Source of the DNA: Anthracocystis setariae
Taxonomy: Eukaryota; Basidiomycota; Ustilaginomycetes; Ustilaginales; Ustilaginaceae
Assembly (NCBI GenBank): GCA_928724745.1
Contig: CAKMXJ010000008.1
Coordinates: 186,001-250,000 of the forward strand
Reading direction: 5' to 3'
DNA: 64,000 bases
This document shows positions 37,537 through 47,965 of the stretch, piece by piece; the first letter of the stretch is position 1, and each line of letters opens with the position of its first letter. The translations under genes and the position numbers were made by a program. The notes beneath the pieces were generated by a model. The model saw only the letters and a list, made by a program, of their open reading frames with translations, had not been told where the DNA came from and did no database searches.

Positions 37537-37698
37537 GGTGAGAGACGGAGTGGAGTGGAGTGGATCGGAATGGTGGATAGATGTGGTGAGCGGAGAGGAA
37601 GCAAGTAGTGAGAAGGAGGAGAGGATGTGTGGCGACCACGGACCGAGCTGCGCTGCTGGAACTGAGCTGCTGAGTCACACGTGATCTGTGCGGAACAA

Positions 37699-37862
37699 GA
37701 TCACGCTATGAATGCAAAAATTGCGCAATGACTTTGGCGGACGTAGCGTTATGAGATTCAAAATCACGTTATATAAGCAAAATCACGTTACCAAATCACG
37801 TTATGAAAGCTAGGAAATCACGTGAACTATTCAAAAATCGCGTTAAATTTTGCAAAAAGGAA
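37699..37862 (-). repeat. Right terminal inverted repeat of the mariner element
   Basis: About 164 bp, inverted relative to 36154-36317 with roughly four-fifths of bases shared by eye. Read on the minus strand it carries AACGTGATTT-type words at the tip and then at intervals of roughly 15-25 bp (TTAACGCGATT, TCACGTGATT, CATAACGTGATT, TAACGTGATTT, ATAACGTGATT, CATAGCGTGAT). Confidence 0.85.
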
Positions 37863-38072
37863 TAAACGTGCCTGCTGCTGTCCGGTTTGTTCAAAGCTAT
37901 CTGGCCCTCGGACCCTTTTGCTGATTGTCTAGCACCCAATGGTCCACTGATGAGATCCTTCTATACGTGACACCTTATTTTATGAGTCTTCCACACTTCA
38001 CCATCTTGGACCGTCCATATCCCACTGCATTCTCCTATCCTCTAACTCCTCCGACAAGTCGGCAAGCGATAC

Positions 38073-39049
38073 ATGAACATGTCCTCGTCCTCACACGATC
38101 ATTCCGGCATGTTAGGAATGTCCGGGATGTCTGGCATGTCCGGCATGGGCGACTCGACTTCCACCAGCTGCTCCATGAACATGCTCGGCAATTGGCAGAC
38201 GATCAACACCTGCGTCCTCACCTCGTCCTGGCACATTCGCACCGAGGCTCAGTTTGCAGGAACTTGCATCGGCGTCTTCCTCATAGTGTTTCTCATCGAA
38301 ACCGTTCGAAGATGGAGTCGCGAGTTTGACCGATGGATCCTCGAGCGCGCAATGATCCAGCGTCGGGAAACGAGACGTCGGACCCAGCAGCTCAAGGAAG
38401 AAATGGCTACTCGTCTTGCACAGGCCGACCCAGCACAAAATCGCGCGACTTTGAGTCAGAGGTTGGAGCAGCTTGACGCGATCTTCTTTGGCATTGCCGG
38501 TAGCAAACCGGGATGCAAGCAGGCTGCACTCGACTCGATGCGGTTCAGGCCAAAGATGTGGCAGCAATTGTTACGCTCGCTTCTTTATGGTCTGCAGTTT
38601 ACCGGTGCTGTAAGTATACTTTCTTCCTTCTCTTCGTGAAACAGCCGGGATCCTTCGAGGAAAGAGTACGCACTGACCCTTGTATGCTGTCTCTACTGTC
38701 GGCTTCGGACTCATAGTACCTGGTCATGCTCATCGCCATGACCTTCAACGGCTACATCATCATTGCGATTGTGCTCGGCGGTATCTTTGGCCACTTTTTC
38801 TCGACGTGGGACACGCTCGGATCAACGCATCTTCTCGATGTAGATGAGCTTGGACACACGTCATATTCAAGCAACGGCATTGTTGCTGCACCAGCAACCG
38901 CTGCTGCTGGCTCGTCTTGCTGCGAAAGTGGCCGTAACAAGGACTCCGCAAGCGTTTCGACAGGCTCGGACGACGACATCAACCAGATTAAAAAGCATAT
39001 AGTGACGCTGCCAGACCATGGTTACGGCTCGGGAGCTTGCTGTGTGTAG
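38073..39049 (+). CDS. Ctr-family high-affinity copper transporter
   Basis: Exon 1 is 38073-38609, the intron 38610-38716 (GTAAGT ... CATAG, 107 bp) and exon 2 38717-39049, giving 289 aa. The N-terminus has a methionine array (MLGMSGMSGMSGMG) and further Met pairs for Cu(I) capture. Three membrane segments follow: TM1 (FAGTCIGVFLIVFLIETV), TM2 (GLQFTGAYLVMLIAMTFNGY, with the MxxxM pore motif) and TM3 (IVLGGIFGHFF, with the GxxxG packing motif). A Cys pair closes the protein (GACCV), as in many Ctr proteins. It imports reduced copper as a homotrimer, at the plasma or vacuolar membrane. A TTTTGCTGAT word at 37916-37925 resembles the core of fungal copper-response elements (weak evidence). The intron falls inside TM2. 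Confidence 0.93.
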
Positions 39050-39810
39050 CTCGGCCAGCACTGTAAGCTTGTAGCATAGACATTTGACACCACTACGAAG
39101 AAGCATAGACTCAGTGTCTGTACGAAAGACCGACAACTGTGTGGTAAGCACGGTACTGCCGGCAAGTATGAGTCGTTGATAGGCGATCATCGCAGAGCTA
39201 CACCGCAACGCTAGCACCCCAGTTGTGTTGGGTTCTTCTGCTAGAGACCAGACCGTGCGATGCACAGACCGTTTCTGTGATGGGTGTGAAATCAAAATTG
39301 CCGGATTCACAGAAAGCTACTCGATCTGCAGAGCATGGCGACTACCGAATCCCCCCTGATCTTCCGACGGCGCGATCACTACACGCCGACCCTATCGAGA
39401 TTTGGAAGCAAGGGTGCCCGAATTCACAGCGCTGGGGTGATGATAGCAATGGTGTGAAACGTTGAGTGTCTAGGGGGATCCTGGATCATACAAGAGCGAA
39501 ACACCTTCCGACCCACAGTTGATGCACTGTACACGTACATGTGCAGGACGAGATACGGCCCGCGATCCGCTAGGGTCTGAGCGCCTCATGTCTGAGGTCC
39601 TAAGTGTCGCATTTCCTTTTTTTTTTTTTCTTCTTTTTTCCCAAGATGACAGCGTGATTCGGTGAGATACACACACACGCAACTCAGCTGCGCGTTCCAC
39701 TCCAAACCAACACCTCGGTGGGACAATTCCTGGCCCGTGCAGTGAATCTCTTCGCTCACCTTTCTCTTACAACATCCTTGCAAGCTCGACTGACGGAGTG
39801 ATACACAGCC
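39050..39810. other. Intergenic; promoter of the Vps9-like gene
   Basis: No supported gene. A T-rich run (about 39616-39640) lies about 170 bp before the ATG of the next gene. Confidence 0.5.
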
Positions 39811-42800
39811 ATGGCGTCTTTAAGCGAGCACGGCTCAGCACCAGCCAACGCAGCTAATACCAAGATGGGCGAGATCGAGCCGACTGGCAGGGACAACCTC
39901 GACACTCACGATGAGACGGACAAGCCGATGGAGGGAGAAGTAGAAAAGAAGGAGGAGAAGCCGGACGCCTCGAACTACGATCTTGCTAGCAGCGTAGAGA
40001 AACTGAGCATGGAAGAGGATGAGTCTGCTGTCGGAACAGCCGAACCTACATCTTCCACCTCAGAAACAGTCGCTACACCAGGCAAAGCGGAGGATGAGCA
40101 AGAACAACCTATCGAGAGCAAGGAGGAGACAAAGGCAGTGAATTCATCTGCCGTAGCCGATCAGCCTACTAGGGAGGAGATGGCAGCAACCAGTGGCGGA
40201 CAAGACGAGACAGAGCTGACGTCCACAGCCACCGAAGCCACGACATCCGCCTCTGGAACCGTTGCTGAACCGAAGCAAGTAGATGAGGAGCAGAACTCGC
40301 AACAACCCCAGGCTCCAGCACCTCGATCGGACCCGCTAGCTGAGGCGATACCAGAGTCTGAAGATGCAACGGCATCCGCTGCTTCGCCGCCGGTCGCAGA
40401 ATCTTCCACATCCTCAACTATTGCGCAGCCCTCTCAGACCGAGCCCGAACTTGACGAAAGCGCTTCACCGCCGACCCCACCAAGCAAAGACGCACCGCAA
40501 CCTCCAGAAAAGCTCTCATCAGCTCAGTCGACTTCGAGCACGACACCCGCTGCGCAAAAGTCCGACGCACCGGAAAGGCCGGCTTTCGCAGACCCGGAGA
40601 GTGTAGCAGCTGTAGCACACGCATTTGGTAGGGACTCGCCCGCGCTTCGTTCTTCGATGGACACGCCAAAGCGAGTTCACACACCGCTCGAACTGGCGCA
40701 AGGTAGCGATACTACACATGCCAAGAGCAAGAAGGAGGGTCTCGACGCTGGAGGAGCAGGACCAGAAGGATCCAGCCAAATCGCTGCATCCGAGCCAGCG
40801 CAAGGCTCGGCGGACCCCGCAACCAACGCTCCAGAAAAGAGCAAGGATGCTGAGCGAGGCGATGAATCTCCTCGAGGAGGCATCCGTATCGGAAAAGGTC
40901 CACCTCCCTCAACTCAGGCACGCGAGGAGCTGCCTTTCGACTTCAACCGCTTCCTCGAGCAGATGAAGCATCGAAGCGCACAACCCGTTGGTGAATACGT
41001 TCGCAGCTTCATCAAAGGTTTCGCCAAGAAGCCATACCGCACGCAGGACCAGATCAAGCTCATCTTTGACTTTCTCGACTTTATCGCAGCACGCATGAGG
41101 GAGTGCGATGTCTGGAAGAACCTCAGCGAGACCGAGTTCGAGAACGCAAAGGAGGCAATGGAGAAGCTGGTCATGAATCGTCTCTACCCCTACACCTTCA
41201 CGCCCGCAGTCCAGAAGGAAGGCAGGTTTGCGGTGCAGACCGACGACCTCGAGCGCGACCGGGTGCTCAGGCAACGAATTGCTCTGTTCGGATGGCTGAG
41301 CGAAGAGCACCTCGATGTGCCGGTTGGCGACCACTCGCGTGGCTTCATCGAGTTCTCGGTCCAAGAACTGCTCAAGATCAATCACTACAAGGCACCCCGC
41401 GACAAGCTCATTTGCATTCTCAACTGCTGCAAAGTCATCTTTGGCATGATCCGACACCTGTCGACGCAGGAGAACGCAGACACGTTCATTCCCGTGCTTA
41501 TCTTTGTGGTGCTCAAGGCCAATCCGGAGCATCTGATCTCGAACGTCGAGTATATCAGCCGTTTCCGCAACCCCGACCGACTATCGAGCGAGTCTGGCTA
41601 TTACCTGTCAAGTCTGATGGGTGCAATCGCATTCATCGAGACCATGGACTACACTTCGCTCAGCAACATCACGCAGGAAGAATTCGAGAAGCGAGTCGAG
41701 GCGGCTGTCTCGTCGTTGCCAGAGCCTGAAACTTCAGCGGCGGGCGGTGCGAGCTTGTTGGCACCACCGACCACACCTCCTCCAAGAAGGGCGTCTTTGG
41801 GTCAAGCTCAGTCAGGTAACCCGGAGCATCAGCGTAGCGTCAGTGCAACCAGCGTCTCTGCACCCTCGGGACCGGGCGAGGAGGCTGCCAGAGCGCTCCC
41901 ATTCACGCCCATGGCAGCTTCGCTTGCTGACGACACACGTGCCTTCTTCCTTCGAACGGGCGAAGCTGCGCGCACTGGGCTCAGTCGACCTATGGGTGCG
42001 CTTGGCAGACTGATCAACGAGGGGATCGAAGGGATTCGCACCCCCAGCGGCAGCAACAATGACAGTGGCGCATCAACCGAGAGACAGAACTCGCCAGCAC
42101 CGCCGACTGAAGCCGGCTCTTCGGGTATGACTGCGTCCACGTCTAGACCCAAGCTGTTCGGTGGCCTGTTTGGATCGCTCGATCCTCCGAATCAAGCAAG
42201 AAGCGCCGGTTACCCCGGACAACAAGCAGGACGTCGATCCATTGTGGTCGATGACGAACCTCAAACGCCGACCACTGGCGAGCTCTTGCAAGAAGGGTTC
42301 CAACCGTACAATGCCGGCGGTGCATCCAATGCTTCGCATCGAATTCTTCGCCCCAACATGCCTCAGCGTAACTACTCGATGGACGATACCACGTTCGACG
42401 AAGAATCGGCTGGTCGTCGCAATCTCATGGCCACTTCAACTAGGGCTGATACGGGGCAGAGAGATGCAAATTACTACGATGAGGACGATGACGACGATGA
42501 CATGGCTGCCGGTCGGGCTGCGCCGAACGCGGCGGAGAGGAGGAAAATGCAGATGCAGCAGGATTTCGGATTTGCCTCGACGCCTTCGCGCAACACGCAA
42601 GATCAAGGTCGATCGCCAGCCGGTTCAAGGGATGCGGTTGCGATGGAGAACGCACAAACGGACGAAGCCATCCATCGATCGCTACTGGATCAGCAGAGGA
42701 TGCAGGTGGATGCAGCGGCTCAAAACTCGGCCAGCTTGGAAACACTCAAATCCATCTTCCCGACCATGGACGACGGCGTCATTCAGATGGTTCTGCAAGG

Positions 42801-42852
42801 TTGTGATGCCAATGTCGAGACCGCGATCGATCGGTTGTTGGAGATGCAGTAA
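39811..42852 (+). CDS. VPS9: Vps9-type Rab5/Vps21 guanine nucleotide exchange factor
   Basis: 1013 aa, single exon. Residues 1-365 are acidic, Ser/Thr/Glu-rich and probably disordered. A helical bundle (about 368-465, PFDFNRFLEQMKHRSAQPV) leads into the VPS9 catalytic domain (about 485-630): VQELLKINHYKAPRDKLICILNC..., TFIPVLIFVVLKANPEHLISN, then YYLSSLMGAIAFIETMD. The conserved Asp and Tyr that act on the Rab lie in this segment in the family. A CUE ubiquitin-binding domain ends the protein (about 971-1013, LETLKSIFPTMDDGVIQMVL). VPS9 plus CUE is the yeast Vps9 arrangement; it activates Rab5-type GTPases on endosomes in response to ubiquitinated cargo. The long disordered N-terminus is larger than in yeast. 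Confidence 0.95.
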   Translation: MASLSEHGSAPANAANTKMGEIEPTGRDNLDTHDETDKPMEGEVEKKEEKPDASNYDLASSVEKLSMEEDESAVGTAEPTSSTSETVATPGKAEDEQEQPIESKEETKAVNSSAVADQPTREEMAATSGGQDETELTSTATEATTSASGTVAEPKQVDEEQNSQQPQAPAPRSDPLAEAIPESEDATASAASPPVAESSTSSTIAQPSQTEPELDESASPPTPPSKDAPQPPEKLSSAQSTSSTTPAAQKSDAPERPAFADPESVAAVAHAFGRDSPALRSSMDTPKRVHTPLELAQGSDTTHAKSKKEGLDAGGAGPEGSSQIAASEPAQGSADPATNAPEKSKDAERGDESPRGGIRIGKGPPPSTQAREELPFDFNRFLEQMKHRSAQPVGEYVRSFIKGFAKKPYRTQDQIKLIFDFLDFIAARMRECDVWKNLSETEFENAKEAMEKLVMNRLYPYTFTPAVQKEGRFAVQTDDLERDRVLRQRIALFGWLSEEHLDVPVGDHSRGFIEFSVQELLKINHYKAPRDKLICILNCCKVIFGMIRHLSTQENADTFIPVLIFVVLKANPEHLISNVEYISRFRNPDRLSSESGYYLSSLMGAIAFIETMDYTSLSNITQEEFEKRVEAAVSSLPEPETSAAGGASLLAPPTTPPPRRASLGQAQSGNPEHQRSVSATSVSAPSGPGEEAARALPFTPMAASLADDTRAFFLRTGEAARTGLSRPMGALGRLINEGIEGIRTPSGSNNDSGASTERQNSPAPPTEAGSSGMTASTSRPKLFGGLFGSLDPPNQARSAGYPGQQAGRRSIVVDDEPQTPTTGELLQEGFQPYNAGGASNASHRILRPNMPQRNYSMDDTTFDEESAGRRNLMATSTRADTGQRDANYYDEDDDDDDMAAGRAAPNAAERRKMQMQQDFGFASTPSRNTQDQGRSPAGSRDAVAMENAQTDEAIHRSLLDQQRMQVDAAAQNSASLETLKSIFPTMDDGVIQMVLQGCDANVETAIDRLLEMQ

Positions 42853-44697
42853 CCTGTACGTTTCGAGAACCAATCCTGTGATGCAGCTCGAATCGAGACG
42901 GGCTTTTATATACTTTCTCAAATGTGATCGCGACGTGATTGGATGCTGTGAGGAAGCAGGATATCAGAGGGGGCAGAAACGAGCTGTTCTACAGTACTGC
43001 ACCATAAAGGAAGTGCTAGGCACAGGTGAAGAGCTGCAAACGTGAGACTGTAGTCTGGACTGTAGCGGTCGTTACTTATGAGCGGAATGGCATACTGTTC
43101 TGCATCGAGATAGATACAGTCACAGAGTAGGATCGGTACAACAGATTTGATGTGCTCCTTTGCTTTGGGTCGTTAACACCGGTGTTGGTGGCTGACTGTG
43201 CCTAAACATGTCTCCTATTTCACTCCTTAGCTTTTCTTTTTTTTTTTTCTTTTTTTTGTTGATTCAGAAAAGACGCGTCGCTGCAGAAGAGACAACGCCG
43301 ATGCGGATGGCTATCTTTCCACTGCAATCGCTACGTTTATCTAGTGCAGAGTAAGTTTCAAGACTCAAGACTGCAGAGCCAAGGAGAATATATACATGAA
43401 ATTAATTTCGGCTGCGCTTGTGGCGCTTCGGTTAAAAAAAGTAAGGATCGGCTGCTCCACTACGACGTTTTGTTTTGGCAGCTGATGAGCTCTATTCATC
43501 TCGGCAAGCGTACGGAGGTGACGGTGACGATCGGAAACGTGTCGCGCGTGGGTTCTTGCTGTGTAACGAGGTATCGGTATTGTTCTATATATGATACACT
43601 GTACAGTACAGTATGACACAGTACAGTGCAGTGCAGTGTTTACGGTACCAGTTCGGACAGACCGGAGCCGGGTGCTAGTCTAGTATTCCTATTGAAAAAG
43701 AGAACGGGAATGAACAAGAGACAGAGAGACGAAAGACAGCACGGAGATAGACAAAAAGGCGGTTCAATAATTCAATTTACGACTCCGACATTACGATTCG
43801 CACCATGCGTCTGCCTCTTTACTCTACGGTACAAACGCTACAGTACGGCGTGACTACTGTAAGCAACTTTTTCGACTTGGCTTCTAGGCCTTGTCTTCGC
43901 GCATCGGTGGGCGAATCGCTGTCCATACGCTTGGCACGCCCGTGTCTCTGTCTCTGTCTCTGTCTCTCTGTTACGGTTTGGCAGAAGCTTTGTTCTCGCA
44001 AGCCAAAAATGCGCCATTGCCGATGCGTGCATGAACAAATCACCTCGGCCCTATTATTAATATTGTAGCTTGTTTCTGACGCTTCGGTGCTTCTGTTTGG
44101 TCGGCCCGTATGGATGGCTGAATCTCTCCTACCGGAAGCTCGAGGCGCCACGAGCCATCCTCAAACCCAAACTCTACTCGATTTGTTCATCTGCGACTTG
44201 CTTTGTCAATTGCATCTCCCCGGCCCCAAAAGCGCTGAATAGACCATCCGCGACGACGCCCTGCGTCAGTCGGCTGCCCGACCAACCACGAACCCTCAAG
44301 AGCACTGCTTTAGCTTCACGCTCAACGAGGAGCAAGCAAGAGATCGTTGACGTTTGACCAAGATTCGCCGGTGCACTGGCTAAGCGAATCGAGTTGCAAA
44401 GATTGCCACTGTGCAACTCCATCCACTCCACCAATCTCGTATCCCATCGACATCGATCTCTGCTCGCGGGACATTCGCGGCTAGCTTTAGGGAGACACTC
44501 CTCGTCACTCAGCAGTGCCAGAACACCAGCTCTTTACGTCCGTAGTCGAAACCTCATCTTATCCCCATTCGACCATCTGTCCAGCGCCGATCTCGTGCTT
44601 GCATCGACTTATCACATGCTGCCACCACCTCCGACCCCTTCCCTACACATCACTCTTTCGAAGACGTAGCAGCGGTGGTTTTGTAGCATAGCCAGCC
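42853..44697. other. Intergenic, 1.8 kb, repeats but no supported gene
   Basis: Holds T-runs (43231-43258), a cluster of TACAGTA/ACAGTGCAG words (about 43595-43640), a CTGTCT repeat (about 43946-43972), and the leader of the LisH gene. ORFs here (at most 113 aa) have no recognisable domain. Confidence 0.45.
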
Positions 44698-46071
44698 ATG
44701 AGTTGGCCTCAACCCAACGGAAATGGACAGTCCACTTCTTCGGCCCCATCATGGGAAGGCGACCAGATGCTGCACATCTACCTCTGCGACTATCTTCGCA
44801 AAAGGGGGTTTCCCCAAGCCGCACATGCACTGCAGCACGAATCCGGCCTCGACGCTGATCGCAAAGTCCCCATCGATGCACCACAGTCCTTGCTCTTCGA
44901 ATGGTGGGTGGTGTTCTGGGAAATCTTTGCTTCGCGCTCGTCCCAGTCTTCATCGTTCGTCCCCTTAACTCCGGCCATGGCCATGCAAGCCGCTAATGCG
45001 AGCACCTATCCCCAAGCACAAACACAGACGCACATGTCAACTCTTCAAGATTCTTCACTTGGCCAACCGCAGCAGCAGCAGCAGCAGCAACAGCAACAGC
45101 CACAGCCGCCGAAAGCCCACGATCTCGAGAGTTCCCAAAAGCTCGGGCTAGCACGACCAGCAAGTCGAGGGGTGATCCAACGATGTATGGAGATGATGAA
45201 TCTGGGCTCCAAGGCGATTGATGAGTTGACGGTGGACGAGAGGAGGGCGCTGGCCAAGAGGGTGACGAGGTTGCAGACAGCTCAGAATGATGCGCAGATC
45301 AAGTTGGCGCAGCTGCATGGCTTGAAGCCAGGTGGCGAGGCTGTGAAGAGGAAGGGTTCGCCCAGCGAAGATTCTTCTGGTGCAGGCGTCAGGCAAAGCG
45401 GATTGTTGAGGAGGTTGTCGATTCCGATTGGTACGCAGTCCGGTTCGCCGAATGCAGTCTTGCTGGGGCAAAGTCCCGTTTCAGCCAATCCAACCGAGAT
45501 GCTACCCCCTCCGTTGTCGAGGCAGCCGAGCGTGTTTGGTCCGGAATCGGTTGCGCATCCGACAGGGTTGATGAGTGCAAGCTCACGACCGATGGACTGG
45601 CAAGCTACGGATGGCCTTGCGCAACAGCACATGGTGACGGCGTTGCAGCAGCAAGGCAGACCGGTGGGGATGAATGGCAACTTGAGTCAGCCGGGCTTCC
45701 TGATGAACGGCCAACAACAGCAACATAATCCTCTGCAACATGCACAACACCAACAATATCTTGTTCCCCCACCACTGCCGCAGCAACAGCAACAGCTACA
45801 GCTACAGCAACAGCAAGGGGCATGGATGGGAGCTCAGACGGTAGCCACAGGAGCGTCGGTGTTTGGAATCCCGAATGGTCAAGTGCCTTTCGCTACGAAC
45901 GCTCACGGTGTCCCCCAGCAGCAGAATGGAGGCAGCAATGCTCCCCTGCTCACGCCAAGCGCTGGCATGGCGTACGACTTTAACGCTCTGCTCTCTTCCA
46001 ATTCGACTCAACTCAATCGAGACGAAGCAGCCGCCCTGGCCAGACAGTTGGGCAATGTTAGCGGAACCTAG
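44698..46071 (+). CDS. LisH-domain transcription regulator, Flo8/Som1-like
   Basis: 457 aa, single exon. Residues about 23-55 form a LisH dimerisation motif (MLHIYLCDYLRKRGFPQAAH) followed directly by LFEWWVVFWEIFASRS, the extension shared by fungal Flo8/Som1 and animal SSBP proteins. The rest is Gln-rich with CAG/CAA-encoded runs (near 45071-45100 and 45706-45815) and a basic helical segment (about 160-210, IDELTVDERRALAKRVTRL). Flo8-type proteins act in the nucleus downstream of cAMP/PKA to control filamentous growth and adhesion genes; a like role is inferred. No DNA-binding domain is recognised. Confidence 0.78.
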   Translation: MSWPQPNGNGQSTSSAPSWEGDQMLHIYLCDYLRKRGFPQAAHALQHESGLDADRKVPIDAPQSLLFEWWVVFWEIFASRSSQSSSFVPLTPAMAMQAANASTYPQAQTQTHMSTLQDSSLGQPQQQQQQQQQQPQPPKAHDLESSQKLGLARPASRGVIQRCMEMMNLGSKAIDELTVDERRALAKRVTRLQTAQNDAQIKLAQLHGLKPGGEAVKRKGSPSEDSSGAGVRQSGLLRRLSIPIGTQSGSPNAVLLGQSPVSANPTEMLPPPLSRQPSVFGPESVAHPTGLMSASSRPMDWQATDGLAQQHMVTALQQQGRPVGMNGNLSQPGFLMNGQQQQHNPLQHAQHQQYLVPPPLPQQQQQLQLQQQQGAWMGAQTVATGASVFGIPNGQVPFATNAHGVPQQQNGGSNAPLLTPSAGMAYDFNALLSSNSTQLNRDEAAALARQLGNVSGT

Positions 46072-46252
46072 TCCTGCCAATTTTGCCCTGTGTCACGCTC
46101 TTCTTCTCATTTCCTGCGAGATCCATACCCTGTACTTCTTTGAGTCCAAGCATCTCGTCGTGGTAGTAATTGTGAATCCGTGTCAATGCGCATACGAGTC
46201 CCAGAGGTGAGTATGACATTGCAGAGGGAGTTTGAGAGGGGGGGGAGGCAAC

Positions 46253-46673
46253 TTAATTGTGAAGCTTCTTGGTGGTCTCGTGCTGAAGCTGTTCGGGGGA
46301 TTTGGAGTGTTTCTCGCCGTGGACGGCGTCCTCGGAGTGGGTGGGTGCGTGGTTGGGGCTGGCGTTGACTTTTCCAGACGAGGAAGTGGATGACGATTGG
46401 TTGGCGGCCGCAGCGGTTTCCTTTTGCAGCGTCTTGGGGTCTTTCGAATGCTTGTCGGCCTTCACCGAGGCGCCAGAGTGGGTGTCCTTGTTGAGCACCT
46501 GGGGATCGTCCGTGCAAAGCACCTATGTGTTGGTAGAAATGTTGGGTTGGGTAAGCATGCTTGGAGGTTCAAAGAGCGAAGTGTTAGGGGTGGAAACTTA
46601 CAGCGCTGGTTGTCAGCGCGCGCGAGGCACGCAGAGTGGTAAAGAGCGTGGTCGAGGTACGTAGAAGCGACAT
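46253..46673 (-). CDS. Small unknown protein, probable mitochondrial presequence, two exons
   Basis: Exon 1 is 46602-46673 (ATG at 46673), the intron 46523-46601 (GTAAGT ... CATAG, 79 bp) and exon 2 46253-46522, giving 113 aa. The first 24 residues (MSLLRTSTTLFTTLRASRAL) are Arg/Ser/Thr-rich without acids, typical of a mitochondrial targeting helix. The rest is hydrophilic, with two copies of a KHSKxPxxLQxET motif (KHSKDPKTLQKET and KHSKSPEQLQHET) separated by a Ser/Ala/Asn linker. No enzyme domain. I do not recognise the family. It is convergent with the LisH gene, 181 bp apart. Confidence 0.7.
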
Positions 46674-47965
46674 GGTTGCTAGATGGTTGAAGGCGGTAGT
46701 GAGGATGGTGGTTGGTTGTCGGGAGGAAAGTAAGGGGTCAGTTAGTGGGAGAGTGGAGTTGGTTGGCTTTGCTCGATGGGGACGTGGCTCGTCAGGAAGC
46801 CCTTATGTCAGTTTTGACTGGACCTACCGATGGAGCCTGCAGGTGTATGACACTGGAATGCAGAACCTGTCGGGGCCATCGGGTGGAGCATGAGTAATCC
46901 TCGCCTATGCCATTCATTAGGCAACATCCGGGTCACGGACGAAAGCGGCTTATCCGCATCCTCAAAAAACACATCCTGTCTCGCACTGCACTACTCTCTG
47001 CTGCTCTGTACCGCACAGTAGGTCGATCGCAATTCTTGGCTTGCTGAGCATGATCCGGGGTTCTTTCTTTCTCCGGACGTCACTCGGGAAGAGCAGAGAT
47101 TGAATGGCTGTAGGCATCTTGGTGACATCACTCCGCGTGGCGTCTTGCTCCACATGAGGGAAAATATCCCTTTGTTGGAATTTGAGACGTAACATTCGAG
47201 CATCTGGGGCCACGTGGCTGCTATTGAGTAACATCGTCTGTTTGCTATGTCCAGCAGGAACATCCACTTTTTGGACTCGAAATTGTACAGTACAATGCAG
47301 TGTTGTCACGTCAATGCCACGAGGACATCTCTCCATTCGTTCGAGGTACTGAAGCAGAAGAGAAGCTCAAGAACCGGCCCGCCCAAGCGGAGGATTGTTT
47401 CTCCAAGCGGCGACGTTGTCCCGGAAGGTAAGCCTCGGAGCCTTTTTCTTTTTTGGTGGTGTTTTCTTCTTCTTTTTCGTTTCGCGAGGTATGGGTCCAG
47501 AACCTCGCGCATCCGTAACAGGAGATCATCAGTGTTGTAGTCGTGACTGACTCATGTGGCCAAGGGTCCCGTCAGTGAAAGGAATCGATTTGGAGGCTCG
47601 TTAAGCTCGAGCTGCACTGATCTGCATGTTTTTGAGTTCGTTTATGCCACCGGTGGTGTACCAGGGTGCCAAATCAGTCGGCTTTTCCTGGAGACATGCT
47701 GGCCCCTATGCTCGGAGCCTTTTCTTGACTCGCTTCGTTTTCTCATTTGCGAAGATGCAGACAGAGTGCTTACAGTGTTGCAAATCTACGAGATGAAGTC
47801 TTCCTCGATTCAATAGCAAGGCCTGCCGTGTGTTCTGTCACCGCACCCATACATATACCCGACAGGGAGTGAAGCAAAGCCACCATACCGTCTTTACCCC
47901 CTTCTGGATACTCTCTCAACGACGCCTTGGCACGTTGGAGCTACACTTCACTGAAATTCTTCAGG
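46674..47965. other. Intergenic between divergent genes
   Basis: Promoter space for the small mitochondrial-type protein (-) and the BIM1-like gene (+). It contains a GTACAGTACAATGCAGTG word near 47285 and a T-rich run near 47445-47480. A 124-aa minus-strand ORF (46962-47336) lacks features and is not called. Confidence 0.5.

Larger units (their letters stand above)
36154..37862 (-). mobile_element. Tc1/mariner-type DNA transposon, apparently intact
   Basis: 1709 bp bounded by TA dinucleotides (36152-36153 and 37863-37864), the Tc1/mariner target duplication. The two ends are inverted copies starting TTCCTTTTTGC and stay alignable for about 164 bp with scattered mismatches. A full-length transposase ORF lies between them on the minus strand. 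The element lies between the unknown coiled-coil gene and the Ctr copper transporter, ending 210 bp before the latter's ATG. Confidence 0.93.
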
